DNA of 45,513 nt from Flavobacteriaceae bacterium. GTDB lineage: Bacteria > Bacteroidota > Bacteroidia > Flavobacteriales > Flavobacteriaceae. Numbering within the stretch: position 1 is the stretch's first letter; each line of letters opens with the position of its first letter. Shown piece after piece: positions 17,600-27,343 of the stretch. A program made the position numbers and the translations under genes. Where the stretch lies: positions 1-45,513 of the forward strand of contig JALRBW010000037.1 of NCBI GenBank assembly GCA_023257625.1, in the 5' to 3' direction. A model generated the notes under the pieces. That model was given only the letters and a program-made list of their open reading frames with translations. It had not been told where the DNA came from and did not search any database.

Positions 17600-18509
17600 T
17601 ACACTACTTTATATTGCTGGCCCCACTGCTGTTGGAAAAACGGCCCTAAGCATATCACTTGCACAATATTTTAATACTGAAATTTTATCGTGTGATTCCC
17701 GACAGTTTTATTCAGAAATGTCTATTGGAACTGCTGTTCCAACAATAAAAGAGCGGGAAAGGATTCCCCATCATTTTATTCAGCACAAATCCATTCAAAA
17801 GCCCTACACTGTAGGAGAATATGAACGAGAAGCTACCAAAAAGTTAGAATCACTATTTTCGGTTCATAAAACGGTTATTCTTGTGGGTGGATCTGGACTT
17901 TATGCCGATGCCCTAATGTATGGAATTGATTCCTTCCCTGAGGTACCTAATGAAGTTCGCAAAGAAATGTGTCACTTGTTTGAAACAAAGGGCATTGAAG
18001 CCCTTCAGCAATTACTTAAAGAAAAAGACCCCGTATATTATCAACAAGTTGATCAAAACAACCCAGTACGACTATTACGCGCTTTGGAGGTTTGTGTATC
18101 CTCTTCTCAACCTTACTCTAGTTTTTTAAAGAAAACACAAAAGCCAAGACCTTTTAAGATTAAAATTATTTGTATTGAAGCTCCTAGATCCCTGCTGTAC
18201 GAAAGAATAAATGCACGAGTTGATACGATGGTAACCAAAGGATTAGTTGAAGAGGTAAAAAAATTATTACCCTATAAAGACGAAACACCTTTACGAACTG
18301 TCGGCTATCAGGAACTTTTCCCTTTTTTAGAAGGGAAAACCGGTATTTACGAAGCGCTAGAACTGGTAAAAAGAAACAGTAGGCGGTATGCTAAACGACA
18401 AATAACCTGGTTTAATAAATACGATGAAGCCTTGCGAATTCCCCATTCTCTTTCTCCAGAAAAAGTAATTGCACTTCTTGAGAAAACGTGGCAACTGAAA
18501 AGAAATTAA
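17589..18509 (+). CDS. miaA: tRNA dimethylallyltransferase
   Basis: Transfers a dimethylallyl group to A37 of tRNAs that read codons starting with U, making i6A37. The Walker A loop IAGPTAVGKTALS is at residues 8-20, followed by the LSCDSRQFYSEMSIGTA substrate block and VGGSGLY near 98-104; the C-terminal GYQE and RRYAKRQITWF segments are typical. At 306 residues it is full length. It overlaps the channel gene by 11 bases, so is probably co-transcribed and coupled. It ends 20 bases from the convergent purC stop, with no clear terminator between. Confidence 0.96.
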   Translation: MSNNTLLYIAGPTAVGKTALSISLAQYFNTEILSCDSRQFYSEMSIGTAVPTIKERERIPHHFIQHKSIQKPYTVGEYEREATKKLESLFSVHKTVILVGGSGLYADALMYGIDSFPEVPNEVRKEMCHLFETKGIEALQQLLKEKDPVYYQQVDQNNPVRLLRALEVCVSSSQPYSSFLKKTQKPRPFKIKIICIEAPRSLLYERINARVDTMVTKGLVEEVKKLLPYKDETPLRTVGYQELFPFLEGKTGIYEALELVKRNSRRYAKRQITWFNKYDEALRIPHSLSPEKVIALLEKTWQLKRN

Positions 18510-18529
18510 CTCTTTTTAGATGGTTAGGT

Positions 18530-19480
18530 TTAAAGTTTTGAAAAATAAGCCTCCACATTTTGCTGAATACGCTCCTGAATATTCTCTGTGGGGGCTTTAA
18601 CAAAAGGGGTGCCCGTAATGTTTTCGTAAAGCTCGATATACCGTTCAGATATTGATGTAATTCGTGCGGCATCCATTTCAGGTATCACTTGACCAACTAA
18701 TCCTTGAAATCCTTGGCTAATAAGCCAACGTCGAACAAACTCTTTAGACAATTGCTTTTGAGACTCCCCTTTTTGTTGGCGCTCCAAGTACCCTTCCACA
18801 TAAAAATATCGCGAAGAATCAGGGGTGTGTATTTCATCAATTAATACGATATTACCTGAGGCCGTTTTCCCGAATTCATATTTTGTATCCACTAAAATTA
18901 AGCCTTGTTTTTTGGCTAATGCGGAACCTCTTTCAAATAATTGTTGAGTATACCTTTCTAATTGTATGTAATCTGATTCAGTGACTATACCTTGAGTTAT
19001 TATCGCTTCACGAGTAATATCTTCATCATGTCCTTTCTCAGCTTTTGTAGCGGGTGTGATAATTGGTGTTTCAAAACGGTCATTTTCTCGCATTCCATTG
19101 GGCATATTGACACCACATAATTCACGCTTTCCACTGGCATAAGTTCTTGCAGCATGACCTGAAAGGTATCCCCGAATTACCATTTCCACTTTAAAGGGAG
19201 TGCAACTTTCGCCTATTGATATATTGGGATCTGGAGTTGCGTGAAGCCAGTTGGGAACAATATCTTTTGTTGCTTCCAACATTCGTGTTGCTATTTGATT
19301 TAGAATTTGACCCTTATACGGTATCCCCTTTGGCATCACAACATCAAAAGCCGACAAACGGTCGGTAGCTACCATAAGCAAAATATCATTTTCTAAACGA
19401 TATACCTCTCGAACTTTACCTGTATATTTTGATTTTATACCTTCTATGCGAAGGTCAGTATGCATTAAAGTATTTGCCAT
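18530..19480 (-). CDS. purC: Phosphoribosylaminoimidazole-succinocarboxamide synthase
   Basis: SAICAR synthase of purine biosynthesis: joins CAIR and aspartate using ATP. Recognisable blocks are [11 protein letters not shown] (nucleotide loop), [41 protein letters not shown] and [12 protein letters not shown]. From the ATG at 19480 it is 316 residues, the longer form shared with eukaryotes and Bacteroidetes. An alternative start at 19516 would overlap phoH and adds no conserved sequence; with the 19480 start only one base separates it from the phoH stop, so both are probably on one mRNA. Confidence 0.95.
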   Translation of the reverse strand: MANTLMHTDLRIEGIKSKYTGKVREVYRLENDILLMVATDRLSAFDVVMPKGIPYKGQILNQIATRMLEATKDIVPNWLHATPDPNISIGESCTPFKVEMVIRGYLSGHAARTYASGKRELCGVNMPNGMRENDRFETPIITPATKAEKGHDEDITREAIITQGIVTESDYIQLERYTQQLFERGSALAKKQGLILVDTKYEFGKTASGNIVLIDEIHTPDSSRYFYVEGYLERQQKGESQKQLSKEFVRRWLISQGFQGLVGQVIPEMDAARITSISERYIELYENITGTPFVKAPTENIQERIQQNVEAYFSKL

Positions 19481-19481
19481 T

Positions 19482-20438
19482 TTAATTATCGTGTTCAATT
19501 GACTTGTAAGCATCAATAACTTTCTTTACTAGGGGATGGCGAATTACATCTTTATCATCTAAATACACCATACCTATACCAGAAGTATCTTTTAAAATTA
19601 ACAATGCTTCTTTAAGGCCAGAAATCATTCTACGGGGTAAATCAATTTGACCTGGATCACCCGTAATCATAAATTTTGCATTTTTCCCCATACGTGTAAG
19701 AAACATTTTCATTTGTGCATGGGTTGTATTTTGAGCTTCATCCAAAATGACGAATGCGTTATCTAAAGTTCGGCCACGCATAAATGCTAGGGGAGCAATT
19801 TGAATTGTTCCATTTTCAATATGTGCTTGCAACCTTTCGTTGGGAATCATATCTCTTAGGGCGTCATATAAAGGCTGCATGTAAGGATCTAACTTTTCAT
19901 TAAGATCACCAGGTAAAAACCCTAAATTTTCACCTGCCTCTACTGCTGGTCGTGTAAGTATAATTCGTTTTACTTGCTTGTCTTTTAAAGCTTTAACCGC
20001 TAAGGCAACACCGGTATAAGTTTTTCCTGTTCCAGCGGGTCCTATGGCAAACAACATATCATTTTTTTGCATGGACTCTACTAATCTTTTTTGATTAAGT
20101 GTTTTCGCTTTTATCACTTTTCCTCCTACTCCATGTAATATATGAAGTTCAGTTCCTTCAAAAAGTGCTTCTTTGTCCTTTTCTCCATTCGCTGTAACTA
20201 TACGCTCAATGATTTCATCATTAAGGACATTAAATTTTCCGAAATGTAAAATCATTAAATCTATGCGCTTTTCAAATTCCTCAAGAATGGATTCTTCGCC
20301 GTAGGCTTTTAAAGTATTGCCCCTAGCAACTATTTTTATTTGAGGAAAAAAGGTTCTTAATTTTGCAATATTTGAGTTTTGATTACCAAAAAAGTCTTGA
20401 GGATTAACTTCTGTTAAATCAATTTTAATTTCATTCAA
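19482..20438 (-). CDS. phoH: PhoH family ATPase
   Basis: PhoH/YbeZ-type protein of 318 residues: a P-loop ATPase related to superfamily 1 helicases, in other bacteria linked to ribosome and RNA metabolism. It has an N-terminal KH-like region (about 1-100), then Walker A (GPAGTGKT) near 138-145, an [16 protein letters not shown] block, Walker B (VILDEAQN) and a [10 protein letters not shown] motif. It is upstream of and nearly touching purC. The 99-bp divergent gap to the SAM hydrolase gene contains no exact TAnnTTTG box for either gene; a one-base-longer variant (TAGCCTTTG) lies right at the start codon. Confidence 0.93.
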   Translation of the reverse strand: MNEIKIDLTEVNPQDFFGNQNSNIAKLRTFFPQIKIVARGNTLKAYGEESILEEFEKRIDLMILHFGKFNVLNDEIIERIVTANGEKDKEALFEGTELHILHGVGGKVIKAKTLNQKRLVESMQKNDMLFAIGPAGTGKTYTGVALAVKALKDKQVKRIILTRPAVEAGENLGFLPGDLNEKLDPYMQPLYDALRDMIPNERLQAHIENGTIQIAPLAFMRGRTLDNAFVILDEAQNTTHAQMKMFLTRMGKNAKFMITGDPGQIDLPRRMISGLKEALLILKDTSGIGMVYLDDKDVIRHPLVKKVIDAYKSIEHDN

Positions 20439-20537
20439 AGGCTACTCGTTTAAAATGAATTATTTTTGTTTTACCTATAAGGGCATCGTTTATAAAAGTA
20501 GTATAATTTTAATAATTAATTCAAGAAAATTTACTTT

Positions 20538-21368
20538 ATGGCCATCGTGACATTAACGACTGATTTTGGACATAAAGATTATGCTATTGCAGTTATTAAA
20601 GCAGCACTTATTGAACATATTCCTTCAGTAACAATAGTTGATATTACTCATGAAATTACACCTTATAATTTAACAGAAACAGCCTATATTTTAAAAAATG
20701 CATTTGGAGCTTTTCCTAAAGGTTCTATTCATATAATCGGTGTAGAATCTGAACAAACACCTGAAAATATACATTTAGCGATGTCTTTTGAAGGTCATTA
20801 TTTTATTGGTGCTGACAATGGTATTTTTTCTCTTATTAAAGAAGATATAAAAGCAACGCAAACTGTTGCAATAAATATTCACAATGCTATTACCACTTCA
20901 TTTCCTGTTTTAGATGTATTTATTAATGTTGCAGCCCACATTGCAAGGCAAGGTGCCTTAGAGGTTATCGGTACACCTGTAAAAAATATAAGAGAATTGA
21001 TAGAGGTTAGACCAGTAATTAATACAGAAGGAAATCAAATCGTAGGAAGTGTTATTTATATTGATAATTACGGAAATGTGATCACTAATATCACTCAAAA
21101 GCTCTTTAAATCAGTGGGAAAATCAAGAGATTTCACTATTATTGCTCGGACTATAAAATTTAGAAAAATTTATCAAAGCTATAGTCAAGCCATTGATTTT
21201 AATCTTCCTAAAGAAAAACGTGAAGAAGATGGTAAAAAATTAGCTTTATTTAATGCTGCTGGACATTTAGAACTTGCGGTTTATAAAAGTAATCCGCTAT
21301 CGGTTGGAAGTGCAAGCACGTTGTTTGGACTTGACTACAGAGACCTAATAACTATACAATTTGAATAA
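20538..21368 (+). CDS. SAM hydrolase / DUF62 family (S-adenosyl-L-methionine hydroxide adenosyltransferase)
   Basis: Member of the SAM-dependent chlorinase/fluorinase fold. Ordinary bacterial members use water and hydrolyse SAM to adenosine and methionine. The TLTTDFGHKDYAIAVIKA start, VDITHEITPYN, GVESE and FIGADNGIFSL segments are characteristic, and the C-terminal domain has DNYGNVITNI. At 276 residues it is complete. The gldF ATG follows its stop with no gap, so the two are probably translated from one mRNA. A link to gliding has not been shown as far as I know; the adjacency may only reflect operon order. Confidence 0.9.
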   Translation: MAIVTLTTDFGHKDYAIAVIKAALIEHIPSVTIVDITHEITPYNLTETAYILKNAFGAFPKGSIHIIGVESEQTPENIHLAMSFEGHYFIGADNGIFSLIKEDIKATQTVAINIHNAITTSFPVLDVFINVAAHIARQGALEVIGTPVKNIRELIEVRPVINTEGNQIVGSVIYIDNYGNVITNITQKLFKSVGKSRDFTIIARTIKFRKIYQSYSQAIDFNLPKEKREEDGKKLALFNAAGHLELAVYKSNPLSVGSASTLFGLDYRDLITIQFE

Positions 21369-22100
21369 ATGTGGGCATTAATTAAAAAAGAAATTCGTCA
21401 TTATTTCTCACATCCCATGGGCTATCTGATCTTAGGTGGATATCTAGTACTTAGCAGCCTTTTTTTATGGTTTTTTGATACTTCATATAATTTACTCAAT
21501 CAAGGATTTTTAGATTTCTCTCCAATTTTTGAATTAACTCCCTTTTTATTTTTATTTCTAATCCCTGCCATAGGAATGCAAAGTTTATCTGAGGAAAAAG
21601 CTCTAGGTACAATTGAATTACTTTTAACTAAACCAGTAGGGCACTATAAATTGATTTTAAGTAAATTTTTAGGTGTTTTTAGTTTATTTTCTTTATCCCT
21701 ATTGCCCATTGCACTTCATGCGTTTGCTATGGATTATTTAATTGCAGATCATGAATCTATTGATTCTGGACAACTCCTTACAGGGCTATTGGCTATTTTA
21801 TTTTTAGGAAGTATTTTTTCTGCCATTAGTATTGTTTCTTCTCTTTTATTCCAAAATCAAGTTAGTGCTTTTTTATCTGGACTTTTTCTATGTTTTATTC
21901 AGTATTTTGGGTGGGGGTTTTTAGCAAATATAAGCCACTCTAATTTTGGTTTTACCGTTTTTTCTGCCCTAGGAATTGAATCTCATTATAAAGCTATGTA
22001 TAGAGGAATAACAAGTTTAGAGGATTTAATTTATTTTATTGGACTTCTACTAATTCTTCTGTTTTTTGGAATTTCCATAAGTAAAAAACAACAAGAATAA
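21369..22100 (+). CDS. gldF: Gliding motility-associated ABC transporter permease GldF
   Basis: Inner-membrane subunit (243 residues, about six helices) of the ABC-2-type transporter GldA-GldF-GldG, which is linked to gliding motility in Flavobacterium. The N-terminus (ALIKKEIRHYFSHPMGYLI) is the typical ABC-2 permease start, followed by the EEKALGTIELLLTKPV loop that contacts the ATPase. The ATG directly follows the preceding stop, and the stop shares one base with the gldG ATG, so this is a tight operon. The ATPase gene gldA is not in the window. Confidence 0.93.
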   Translation: MWALIKKEIRHYFSHPMGYLILGGYLVLSSLFLWFFDTSYNLLNQGFLDFSPIFELTPFLFLFLIPAIGMQSLSEEKALGTIELLLTKPVGHYKLILSKFLGVFSLFSLSLLPIALHAFAMDYLIADHESIDSGQLLTGLLAILFLGSIFSAISIVSSLLFQNQVSAFLSGLFLCFIQYFGWGFLANISHSNFGFTVFSALGIESHYKAMYRGITSLEDLIYFIGLLLILLFFGISISKKQQE

Positions 22101-23752
22101 TGGATTATTTCAAAAGGCCACTACTCTTTTTATTACTCTGGGTTTTTATCTTAGTATTTCTCATTCAACATCCCATTCGTTATGATAGTACTCAAGACCA
22201 ACGTTATACTTTATCTTCACTTGCAATCGAACAGTTAGATAAACTTGATTCACCTTTACGAATAGATGTCTTTTTAACAGGTCATTTACCCGTCACCTAC
22301 CGTCAATTTGAAAAGGAAATGAGAGTATTTTTAAATCAAATTAAACAATATAAAAATGATGTTTTAATATCTTTTAATGATCCATTTGAATTCGGGGATG
22401 AGGAAGATGCTATACGTGAAATGGAAAGTTATGGCATGACTGCTCAAAGGGTTTTTGAAATGCAAGATGGAACTCGAAAAGAAAGTATTGTTTTTCCTTG
22501 GATTATTATTAATTATGGGGAGCGCTCTGAGCGCATTTCATTGATTGAAAGACAACTGGGTGATTCTGAACAAGAAGTATTACAAAAAGGATTACAGCAA
22601 TTAGAATATCATCTTTTTGATGGAATACATAAAATATCAATAAAGAATAAGACTAATATTGCTTTTTTAACTTCTCATAAAACCTCAGAAAGTTTGTTAT
22701 TAGCAGATTTACTTCAATCATTAAAACCCTATTACAATCTGGCTTCATTTGATTTAAAAAATCCTGCTTTAAGCCCTCAAATTACGTTAGAAAATTTGAT
22801 GCGTTTTCAATTGTTAGTGGTTTCAAATCCAAAAGAGTCCTTTACAACTTCTGAAAAATATATATTAGATCAATTCGAATTAAATGGAGGACATATACTC
22901 TGGATGCTGAATGGTATAGAAATTGAACGTGAAACTTTATATACTACTTCTGGAACTGCTTATGGATTTCCTATTGAATTGGAAATGGATGATTATTTTT
23001 TTCTAAGAGGTATTCGAATTAATAAAAAAATAGTAAAAGATCTTTATTGTGCTCCAATTGTATTAGCTAGTGGAGAAGTAAATCAAACCCAATTTATTCC
23101 TTATCCTTGGCCTTATTTCCCTTTGGCAAAACCAGAAAATACTCCTCTTGGAAATGATTTAGGTCCAGTTTATGGACAATATATGAGTACAATAGATACA
23201 TTAGCGAATGAACTTCAAAAAAAAGTTCTTCTTAAAACTTCCGCTTTCACTAAAAGTATAGGTCCACCGGTATTCATTAAAATTGAAGAAGCATTAAATG
23301 ATATTGTTCCTGCTGATTACAATGAATCCTCTTACATTTTGGGTGTTGACATTAATGGAGTAACATCTTCTCTTTTTAAAAACAAAATAAAGCCTTTTGA
23401 AATTGAAAATCATATTAATGAAGGAGTGGTTAATAGTGTTTATTTTAGTGATGGGAATTTAGCAGAAAATCAAACAGACAAAGGAAACTTCTTACCATTA
23501 GGCTATGATAAATGGACCTCAAACGAATATGCCAATAAGACTTTTTTAATGAATGTAATTCATCAACTAAGTAATGCTTCACAACGTATTGAATTACGTC
23601 AAAAAAAATGGATTTTAACCCCTTATGACACTCAGAGGATTGCTCAATATGCTCAAATCATAAAATGGATTTTACTTTTTGCTCCCACCCTACTGGGCAT
23701 ATTAATAGGAGGCCTGATTTACTGGCAAAGAAGTAAACATTTCAATGCTTAA
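22100..23752 (+). CDS. gldG: Gliding motility-associated ABC transporter substrate-binding protein GldG
   Basis: Partner of GldF, 550 residues, with one membrane helix near the N-terminus (about 8-24), a large periplasmic part, and a second helix near the C-terminus (about 520-540). The first periplasmic part has the SSLAIEQLDKLDSPLRIDVFLTG-type opening (GldG/ABC-type_uncharacterised domain), and DQFELNGGHILWMLNG is a conserved internal block. It overlaps gldF by one base. Its role in gliding is known from Flavobacterium genetics; the cargo is unknown. Confidence 0.93.
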   Translation: MDYFKRPLLFLLLWVFILVFLIQHPIRYDSTQDQRYTLSSLAIEQLDKLDSPLRIDVFLTGHLPVTYRQFEKEMRVFLNQIKQYKNDVLISFNDPFEFGDEEDAIREMESYGMTAQRVFEMQDGTRKESIVFPWIIINYGERSERISLIERQLGDSEQEVLQKGLQQLEYHLFDGIHKISIKNKTNIAFLTSHKTSESLLLADLLQSLKPYYNLASFDLKNPALSPQITLENLMRFQLLVVSNPKESFTTSEKYILDQFELNGGHILWMLNGIEIERETLYTTSGTAYGFPIELEMDDYFFLRGIRINKKIVKDLYCAPIVLASGEVNQTQFIPYPWPYFPLAKPENTPLGNDLGPVYGQYMSTIDTLANELQKKVLLKTSAFTKSIGPPVFIKIEEALNDIVPADYNESSYILGVDINGVTSSLFKNKIKPFEIENHINEGVVNSVYFSDGNLAENQTDKGNFLPLGYDKWTSNEYANKTFLMNVIHQLSNASQRIELRQKKWILTPYDTQRIAQYAQIIKWILLFAPTLLGILIGGLIYWQRSKHFNA

Positions 23753-23790
23753 TGTTGATAAGTTTCTTTTAAGAATAGAATCAATTAAAA

Positions 23791-23798
23791 TATCTTTG
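23791..23798 (+). promoter_or_regulatory. Bacteroidetes -7 promoter box for dnaN
   Basis: TATCTTTG, an exact TAnnTTTG match. A T-rich TTTT at 23767-23770 sits 20 bases upstream and could serve as a weak -33 element. The start codon is 64 bases downstream, giving the longest leader among the promoters found here. That leader contains AGGAAG (23818-23823) and CTTCCT (23837-23842), which can pair with a 13-base loop. Confidence 0.5.
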
Positions 23799-23862
23799 AT
23801 TTAGTTAAAAACTGCATAGGAAGTGTTTTTTCAACCCTTCCTTATAAACTAATCTACATTAA

Positions 23863-24981
23863 ATGAAATTTATAGTTTCAAGTGCTAGCTTATTAAAGGA
23901 ACTTCAAATGCTTGGTGGAGTGATAAATAACACCAATACACTTCCTATACTTGATAATTTTTTATTTGAAATAAACGGAAATACACTTACGCTCACAGCA
24001 TCTGATTTAGAAACAACTTTCTCATCAAAAATTACTGTAGAATCTGAGGGAAATAGTGCATTGGCTCTTCCTGCTCGATTATTAATTGACACTTTGAAAA
24101 CTTTTCCAGAACAGCCATTGACATTTCTTAAAACAGAAAAAAATACAGTTGAAATAATCGCTAACAATGGAAAATATGCTGTTGCTTATGTTCCAGGGGA
24201 AGAATTTCCAAAAGCAACACAGGTGGTAGATGCAGCTAGTACTGTAGTAAGTAGTTCTATATTACAAACTGCAATTCATAGTACATTATTTGCAAGTGGA
24301 AACGATGATTTACGTCCAGTAATGAGTGGCGTATTTTTTCAATTTTCAACTGAATCGCTAACTTTTGTTGCTACAGATGCTCACAAACTTGTAAAATATA
24401 CCCGTAATGATGTTAATGCAGAACAAACTGCTGAATTTATAATGCCTAAAAAACCATTACAATTGTTAAAGGGAATTTTACAAGGTATTGATACAGATGT
24501 TAAGATAAATTATAATGAAACCAATGCCCTTTTCATATTCGGAGATGCCGTATTAACCTGTAGGCTTATTGATGGGAAATACCCTAACTATGAGGCTGTA
24601 ATTCCAAAAGAAAATCCGAATCAAATGCAGGTCAATCGTCTTGAATTTTTAAATTCGGTCCGTCGAGTGAGTATTTTTTCTAATAAAACAACACATCAAA
24701 TTCGTTTAAAATTAGCGGGAGCTTCACTTCAAATTTCCGCTGAAGACTTTGATTACAGTAATAGTGCCGAAGAACGTCTAGATTGTGATTTTCAAGGAGA
24801 AGATTTGCAAATTGGTTTTAATTCACGTTTTTTAATTGAAATGCTAAATAGTTTAGATTGTTCACAGATTAAACTGTCAATGTCACTACCTAATCGAGCA
24901 GGATTACTTACTCCTTTAGATGGTACAGAAGTAGGAGAAGACATTACTCTTTTAGTAATGCCAGTTATGCTAAATGATTAA
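23863..24981 (+). CDS. dnaN: DNA polymerase III subunit beta (sliding clamp)
   Basis: Ring-shaped processivity clamp for DNA polymerase III, loaded by the clamp loader whose delta subunit is holA at 11.3 kb. The 372-residue protein shows the three repeated clamp domains. Typical segments are LPILDNFLFE near the N-terminus, DLRPVMSGVFF in the middle domain, LIDGKYPNYEAVIP, and the C-terminal end LLVMPVMLND, matching the conserved V-M-P-V/M-R-like tail. It lies 110 bases after gldG with its own promoter and ends 15 bases from the convergent capB-like gene. Confidence 0.97.
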   Translation: MKFIVSSASLLKELQMLGGVINNTNTLPILDNFLFEINGNTLTLTASDLETTFSSKITVESEGNSALALPARLLIDTLKTFPEQPLTFLKTEKNTVEIIANNGKYAVAYVPGEEFPKATQVVDAASTVVSSSILQTAIHSTLFASGNDDLRPVMSGVFFQFSTESLTFVATDAHKLVKYTRNDVNAEQTAEFIMPKKPLQLLKGILQGIDTDVKINYNETNALFIFGDAVLTCRLIDGKYPNYEAVIPKENPNQMQVNRLEFLNSVRRVSIFSNKTTHQIRLKLAGASLQISAEDFDYSNSAEERLDCDFQGEDLQIGFNSRFLIEMLNSLDCSQIKLSMSLPNRAGLLTPLDGTEVGEDITLLVMPVMLND

Positions 24982-24996
24982 GTATATTCTTAAAAA

Positions 24997-26250
24997 TTAA
25001 GTACTGGCAACAACTTCTTCTGAAAGCCTTTGATATGTTCCGTTATTAAGTTTCTCACGAATACCTGCAAAAGCTGCTAACGTTATTTTAACATCTTCAA
25101 GGTTGTGAGAGGCTGTTGGAATTAAACGTAAAAGTATAAGCCCTTTAGGAATAACTGGATAAACAACAATAGAACAAAAAATACCATAATTTTCACGAAG
25201 ATCACGAACTAATGCCATTGCTTCAGGAATGCTCCCTTTTAAATAAACCGGGGTTACACAACTTTGTGTGTTTCCAATATCAAAACCGTTTTCTTTGAGA
25301 CCATTTTGAAGTGCATTAACATTTTCCCAAAGTTTGTCTTTTATTTCAGGTCTAGTGCGAAGCATCTCTAAGCGTTTAAGAGCTCCTTTCACCAATTGCA
25401 TTTGCAAAGATTTAGCAAACATTTGTGAGCGCATATTATATTTTAGGTAATCAATAATTTCTTTATCAGCCGCAATAAAAGCTCCTGTTGAGGCCATTGA
25501 TTTAGCAAATGTGGCAAAATACACATCTATATCTGCTTGAATACCTTGTTCGTCACCTGCTCCTTTTCCGTTTTGACCAAGTGTACCAAAACCATGAGCA
25601 TCATCTACTAAAAAACGAAAATTATATTTCTTTTTTAGTGCAGCAATTTCTTTTAATTTCCCTTGTTCACCTCGCATTCCAAAAACTCCTTCAGAAATTA
25701 CTAATATTCCACCACCTGTCTGTTCTGCAACCTTAGTGGCTCGTTGTAAATTCTTTTCAAGGCTATCAATGTCATTGTGCTTGTATGTAAATCGTTTTCC
25801 TATATGAAGACGTACGCCATCGATAATACATGCATGTGCATCTACATCATAAACAATTACATCATCTTTATGCACTAAAGTGTCAATGGTAGACAATATT
25901 CCTTGATAACCAAAATTTAATAGATAAGCTGCTTCTTTATCAACAAAAGCTGCTAATTCGTTTTCTAATTGCTCATGTACATCCGTATGTCCAGACATCA
26001 TTCGTGCTCCCATGGGATATGCCGAACCATATTCTGCTGCTGCTTCTGCATCAACTTTTCGAATTTCAGGATGATTAGCTAACCCCAAATAGTCATTAAT
26101 ACTCCATGTAATTACCTCTTTCCCTTTAAATTTCATTCGATTAGAAATGGGTCCCTCAAGCTTTGGAAATACAAAATAACCTTCTGCTTGTGAAGCCCAT
26201 TTTCCTAATGGGCCTTTATTTTCGTGAATTCTTTCAAATAGATCTCTCAT
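24997..26250 (-). CDS. Alpha-oxoamine synthase, probable cysteate acyltransferase of sulfonolipid synthesis
   Basis: PLP-dependent alpha-oxoamine synthase of 417 residues (relatives: serine palmitoyltransferase, KBL, BioF). The PLP lysine is Lys250 in TFAKSMAS, with DDAHGFG at 216-222 and the [10 protein letters not shown] block at 49-58. The paired gene upstream encodes a cysteine-synthase-like enzyme overlapping by four bases. In Flavobacterium johnsoniae an enzyme of this family condenses cysteate with a fatty acyl thioester to begin capnine (sulfonolipid) synthesis, and its loss impairs gliding. The same role is inferred here from family and pairing; KBL or serine palmitoyltransferase activity cannot be excluded by sequence alone. 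Confidence 0.82.
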   Translation of the reverse strand: MRDLFERIHENKGPLGKWASQAEGYFVFPKLEGPISNRMKFKGKEVITWSINDYLGLANHPEIRKVDAEAAAEYGSAYPMGARMMSGHTDVHEQLENELAAFVDKEAAYLLNFGYQGILSTIDTLVHKDDVIVYDVDAHACIIDGVRLHIGKRFTYKHNDIDSLEKNLQRATKVAEQTGGGILVISEGVFGMRGEQGKLKEIAALKKKYNFRFLVDDAHGFGTLGQNGKGAGDEQGIQADIDVYFATFAKSMASTGAFIAADKEIIDYLKYNMRSQMFAKSLQMQLVKGALKRLEMLRTRPEIKDKLWENVNALQNGLKENGFDIGNTQSCVTPVYLKGSIPEAMALVRDLRENYGIFCSIVVYPVIPKGLILLRLIPTASHNLEDVKITLAAFAGIREKLNNGTYQRLSEEVVAST

Positions 26251-27302
26251 TTTTTAGAGCTTGTCTCTTTAATAAAAGTAATGTTTTGTTGTACGTCGTT
26301 GACAGAATCAAAAAAACCTTGTTCTGACATCCATTTATCACTATATATTTTACTCATGTATCGTGAACCGTGATCAGGAAACACAATTACAACGTGACTA
26401 TTTTTATCAAAATAGCCTTCTTCTTCTAATTGATGTACGGCTTGCATTGCTGCTCCAGAGGTATATCCAACAAACATTCCCTCTGATCGAGTAACACTTC
26501 GGGCAGTGTGTGCACTCTCTTCATCAGTTACTTTTACAAACAAATCAATTAACTCAAAATGAGTTGCAGATGGAATTAAATTTTTTCCTAAACCTTCAAT
26601 GCGATAGGGATAAATTTCAGTTGGATCTAATTCCTGAGTTTCATGATATTTTTTTAAAACAGAACCGTAAGCATCCACTCCAATGATTTGAATGTTAGGG
26701 TTTTGCTCTTTTAAATATTTAGCACATCCTGAAATAGTTCCTCCTGTACCACTGCTAGCAACAAGATGGGTAATTTTCCCTTTTGTTTGATTCCAAATTT
26801 CTGGACCTGTAGATCGGTAATGTGCATCTACATTTAATTCGTTGAAATATTGATTGATATAAACAGATTCTTTAATCTCGTTATGCAACCTTTTGGCCAC
26901 TTCATAATAAGAACGTGGGTCGTCAGCAGCAACATTTGCAGGACAAATATGAACCTGTGCACCCATAGCGCTAAGCATATTGATTTTATCTTGAGATGAT
27001 TTTGAAGATACTGCTAAAATACAGTTGTATCCTTTAATCAATGAAACCATCGCTAAACTAAAACCTGTATTTCCCGAGGTAGTTTCAATTATTGTTGACC
27101 CTGGTGAAAGTATCCCTTTTCGTTCTGCTTCTTCTATAATGTGAAGTGCTATACGATCTTTATTAGAATGTCCCGGATTAAATGCTTCAAACTTAGCAAA
27201 GTACTGACCTGTATACCCTTCAACTATAGAGTTGAGTTTAATTAGGGGCGTGTTACCTATCAATTGTAGTATATTTTGATAGGAATTCACGTTTTCACTC
27301 AT
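26247..27302 (-). CDS. Cysteine synthase-like PLP enzyme, probable cysteate synthase
   Basis: Fold type II PLP enzyme of the cysteine synthase/CBS family, 351 residues. The PLP lysine is Lys48 in NPGHSNKDR (residues 42-50), where ordinary cysteine synthases usually have a GSVKDR-type sequence. The substrate loop ETTSGNTG is at 73-80 and the phosphate-binding SSGTGGT at 183-189. It overlaps the downstream alpha-oxoamine synthase by four bases, so the two should be made together. The pairing suggests it makes L-cysteate, from sulfite and a serine derivative, for sulfonolipid synthesis. That specificity is inference; a plain cysteine or cystathionine synthase role is the alternative. An exact -7 box lies 22 bases upstream. 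Confidence 0.78.
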   Translation of the reverse strand: MSENVNSYQNILQLIGNTPLIKLNSIVEGYTGQYFAKFEAFNPGHSNKDRIALHIIEEAERKGILSPGSTIIETTSGNTGFSLAMVSLIKGYNCILAVSSKSSQDKINMLSAMGAQVHICPANVAADDPRSYYEVAKRLHNEIKESVYINQYFNELNVDAHYRSTGPEIWNQTKGKITHLVASSGTGGTISGCAKYLKEQNPNIQIIGVDAYGSVLKKYHETQELDPTEIYPYRIEGLGKNLIPSATHFELIDLFVKVTDEESAHTARSVTRSEGMFVGYTSGAAMQAVHQLEEEGYFDKNSHVVIVFPDHGSRYMSKIYSDKWMSEQGFFDSVNDVQQNITFIKETSSKK

Positions 27303-27324
27303 TGGATACGGTTAAAATGTTGTA

Positions 27325-27332
27325 CAAATTTA
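27325..27332 (-). promoter_or_regulatory. Bacteroidetes -7 promoter box for the sulfonolipid gene pair
   Basis: On the minus strand it reads TAAATTTG, an exact TAnnTTTG match, 22 bases before the start codon at 27302. No clear -33 TTG is seen upstream, where the S9 peptidase gene ends. Confidence 0.45.
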
Positions 27333-27343
27333 AATAAAAAAAA

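Noticed and set aside
20538-21368. SAM hydrolase gene as a halogenase
   Set aside because: Halogenases of this fold are rare and need special residues; ordinary DUF62 members hydrolyse SAM, and nothing nearby suggests halogenated products.
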